Shown here: positions 6,179-7,263 of the stretch, piece after piece
How the letters are laid out: the number at the start of each line of letters is the position of its first letter
Position numbering within the stretch: the stretch's first letter is position 1
Assembly (NCBI GenBank): GCA_021778935.1
Contig: JAJYBQ010000128.1
Coordinates: 1 to 7,263 of the forward strand
DNA from: Pseudomonadota bacterium
Lineage (GTDB): Bacteria; Pseudomonadota; Gammaproteobacteria; Burkholderiales; Burkholderiaceae
Direction: 5' to 3'
Length of the DNA: 7,263 nucleotides
Position numbers and translations under genes: made by a program
Notes under the pieces: generated by a model
Told to the model about the DNA's origin: nothing
Databases searched by the model: none
Seen by the model: only the letters and a program-made list of their open reading frames with translations

Positions 6179-7003
6179 GTGACCACGAAACTCGTTCGTT
6201 TTGCCGCGCGAGGCGGCTTGTGCGCGGCTGCGGTTCTGGCGCTGGCTGCTTGCGGCAGCAACGATAACGGCTACGTCTGCGGCTACGACGCCTTCGGAGA
6301 TCCGCTGTTCTGCTCGATCCCGACCACACCGAGTCCGCCGACCCAGCCGGCGCCGGTGGCTTCGACCGACACCTTCGATACCGCGGCGGCGATGACCAAC
6401 GTCGCGACGCAGACGTTTTCCTATACGGTCAGCGGCTATGACAGTTCGGGCAACAGCTACACCGTCGTCTACGCCTCGACCCCGGGGGGGAGCGCGAGTT
6501 TCCAGACCGGAGCCGCAACCCCTGTTCCGGCGGTCACCGCCAACGTGACGGAGACGTTTTCGGAGAACGGCTCGTCGCCCTCGGTGACGACCACGACCAA
6601 TTATTTCGATCCGTCGACCTACGCATTTCTCGGTTCGAGGAGCAATTACCTCGGCGGATATGAAGTCGTGGCGCCGACCCCGACGGTGTCGCCGGTTCCC
6701 GCGACCGCGACCGAAGGGCAGTCGACGTCGCTGTTTTCGGCGAATCTGTACCGCGATTCGACGATGACGGTCAACGACGGCACCCTGACGGAGACCTTCG
6801 CGCTCAACGCCGATACGGCGACGACGGCGCTGATGTGCTTCGACGATACGACGAGCCCGAACGCGTCGGGTACGACGGATGGCCTGGTCTCGGGGCAGAC
6901 CTCCGTCTGCTATCGGATCAGCCCGGCAGGAACGATCCAGGGGATCGAACTGACGCAACCGGTCGCCGGCGTGGGACTGGTGACATTCTGGCAAACTTCA
7001 TGA
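6179..7003 (+). CDS. Putative lipoprotein of unknown function, Ser/Thr-rich
   Basis: 274 aa starting at GTG. Two consecutive GTG codons (6176, 6179) can start it; the GGAAG at 6168-6172 is 3 bases from the first and 6 from the second, so 6179 is preferred, though 6176 is possible. A signal peptide (KLVR, then a hydrophobic core) ends in the lipobox LAAC with C25 as the lipidated residue. G26-S27 follow, with no Asp at +2, which in enterobacterial rules favours sorting to the outer membrane. A short Cys-containing stretch (C34, C45) and a Pro/Thr linker (about 47-62) lead to a body of about 210 residues rich in Ser, Thr, Gly and Tyr with alternating polar/hydrophobic patterns, suggesting beta structure. 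C220 and C244 may form a disulfide. I recognise no family. The weak start and GC usage match its neighbours; nothing suggests recent transfer. Confidence 0.75.
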   Translation: MTTKLVRFAARGGLCAAAVLALAACGSNDNGYVCGYDAFGDPLFCSIPTTPSPPTQPAPVASTDTFDTAAAMTNVATQTFSYTVSGYDSSGNSYTVVYASTPGGSASFQTGAATPVPAVTANVTETFSENGSSPSVTTTTNYFDPSTYAFLGSRSNYLGGYEVVAPTPTVSPVPATATEGQSTSLFSANLYRDSTMTVNDGTLTETFALNADTATTALMCFDDTTSPNASGTTDGLVSGQTSVCYRISPAGTIQGIELTQPVAGVGLVTFWQTS

Positions 7004-7045
7004 AGCATTTTTGCAAGCGGCAGCACTGGACCCACAGAACCGATA

Positions 7046-7052
7046 GGGAGGG
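7046..7052 (+). promoter_or_regulatory. Strong Shine-Dalgarno site for the small acidic protein
   Basis: GGGAGGG lies 3 bases before ATG 7056, and its GGGAG core 5 bases before. It is the main reason for accepting the short reading frame downstream as a gene. Confidence 0.75.
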
Positions 7053-7055
7053 GCG

Positions 7056-7235
7056 ATGACGAACGACGAGTTGCGCGCGATTCTTACCGCAGACATCGAA
7101 AACGCGCGGAAGAAGATGCAGTTCTACCGCGAACACCATCTGGCCGAGGCGGCCCATTACGCCAGCAAACTGGCGGAAAACATCGAACTCGCATTGACGA
7201 CGCTGCCAAGCGACGACGATCCGGAGATCGACTGA
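7056..7235 (+). CDS. Small acidic helical protein, 59 aa, unknown function
   Basis: Complete frame from ATG 7056 to TGA 7233-7235. The protein begins MTNDELRAILTADIENAR and continues through KKMQFYREHHLAEAAHYASK to a tail PSDDDPEID. Residues about 4-49 look like one or two amphipathic helices: hydrophobic residues recur every three or four positions, flanked by Glu, Lys and Arg, with a short His-rich turn (EHH, 26-28) that could separate two helices. The end is strongly acidic. It has no signal peptide or membrane segment, so it is probably cytosolic; a small dimeric or coiled-coil adaptor is possible but only a guess. Support comes from the strong ribosome site, a complete frame and sensible composition. 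It follows the lipoprotein gene by 52 bases on the same strand and may share its transcript. I do not recognise a family. Confidence 0.72.
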   Translation: MTNDELRAILTADIENARKKMQFYREHHLAEAAHYASKLAENIELALTTLPSDDDPEID

Positions 7236-7263
7236 AGACCGGCACGCGCGATCCCGGAACGCA

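Noticed and set aside
7004..7020. T-run in AGCATTTTTGCAAG after the lipoprotein stop as a terminator
   Set aside because: No GC-rich stem precedes the five T residues, so the intrinsic terminator pattern is not met.

Overview
The window is GC-rich (about two thirds G+C by eye) and densely coded, with proteobacterial-type genes. The family make-up (a large single-chain PurL, an FtsH paralogue, a CcoG/FixG-like iron-sulfur membrane protein, a proteobacterial arginase, a host-attachment-family protein) suggests a betaproteobacterium, perhaps near Rhodocyclales or Burkholderiales. That placement rests on general resemblance, not on a search.

Layout: (1) Bases 1-1056, plus strand, hold the 3' end of purL with its complete glutamine amidotransferase domain. 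(2) Bases 1060-3878, minus strand, hold a two-gene unit. An ftsH-type membrane AAA+ zinc protease (623 aa) comes first and a CcoG-like polyferredoxin (316 aa) second; stop and start overlap as ATGA, so they are probably co-transcribed and translationally coupled. The unit converges on purL with only 3 bases between stop codons. (3) Bases 3879-4075 are a divergent control region with an 11-bp-arm inverted repeat. (4) From 4076 to the right edge five genes read on the plus strand: a host-attachment (bacterial eRF1-like) family protein, arginase, a secreted Gly/Trp-repeat protein with a glycine zipper, an orphan lipoprotein, and a 59-aa acidic helical protein. Gaps are 50-100 bases, so these are not a tight operon; each has its own ribosome binding site.

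Function: PurL (purine synthesis) and arginase (arginine to ornithine plus urea) are housekeeping enzymes. FtsH plus the CcoG-like protein look like a membrane quality-control and redox/metal-handling pair. The right end encodes cell-envelope proteins of unknown role. The most unusual DNA is the 100-base gap before arginase (4538-4637): it is almost entirely three successive inverted repeats, including a perfect 34-bp palindrome and a hairpin that would bury the arginase ribosome binding site. I saw no CRISPR, IS element, tRNA, rRNA or recognisable defence system, and no gene-free stretch above 200 bases.
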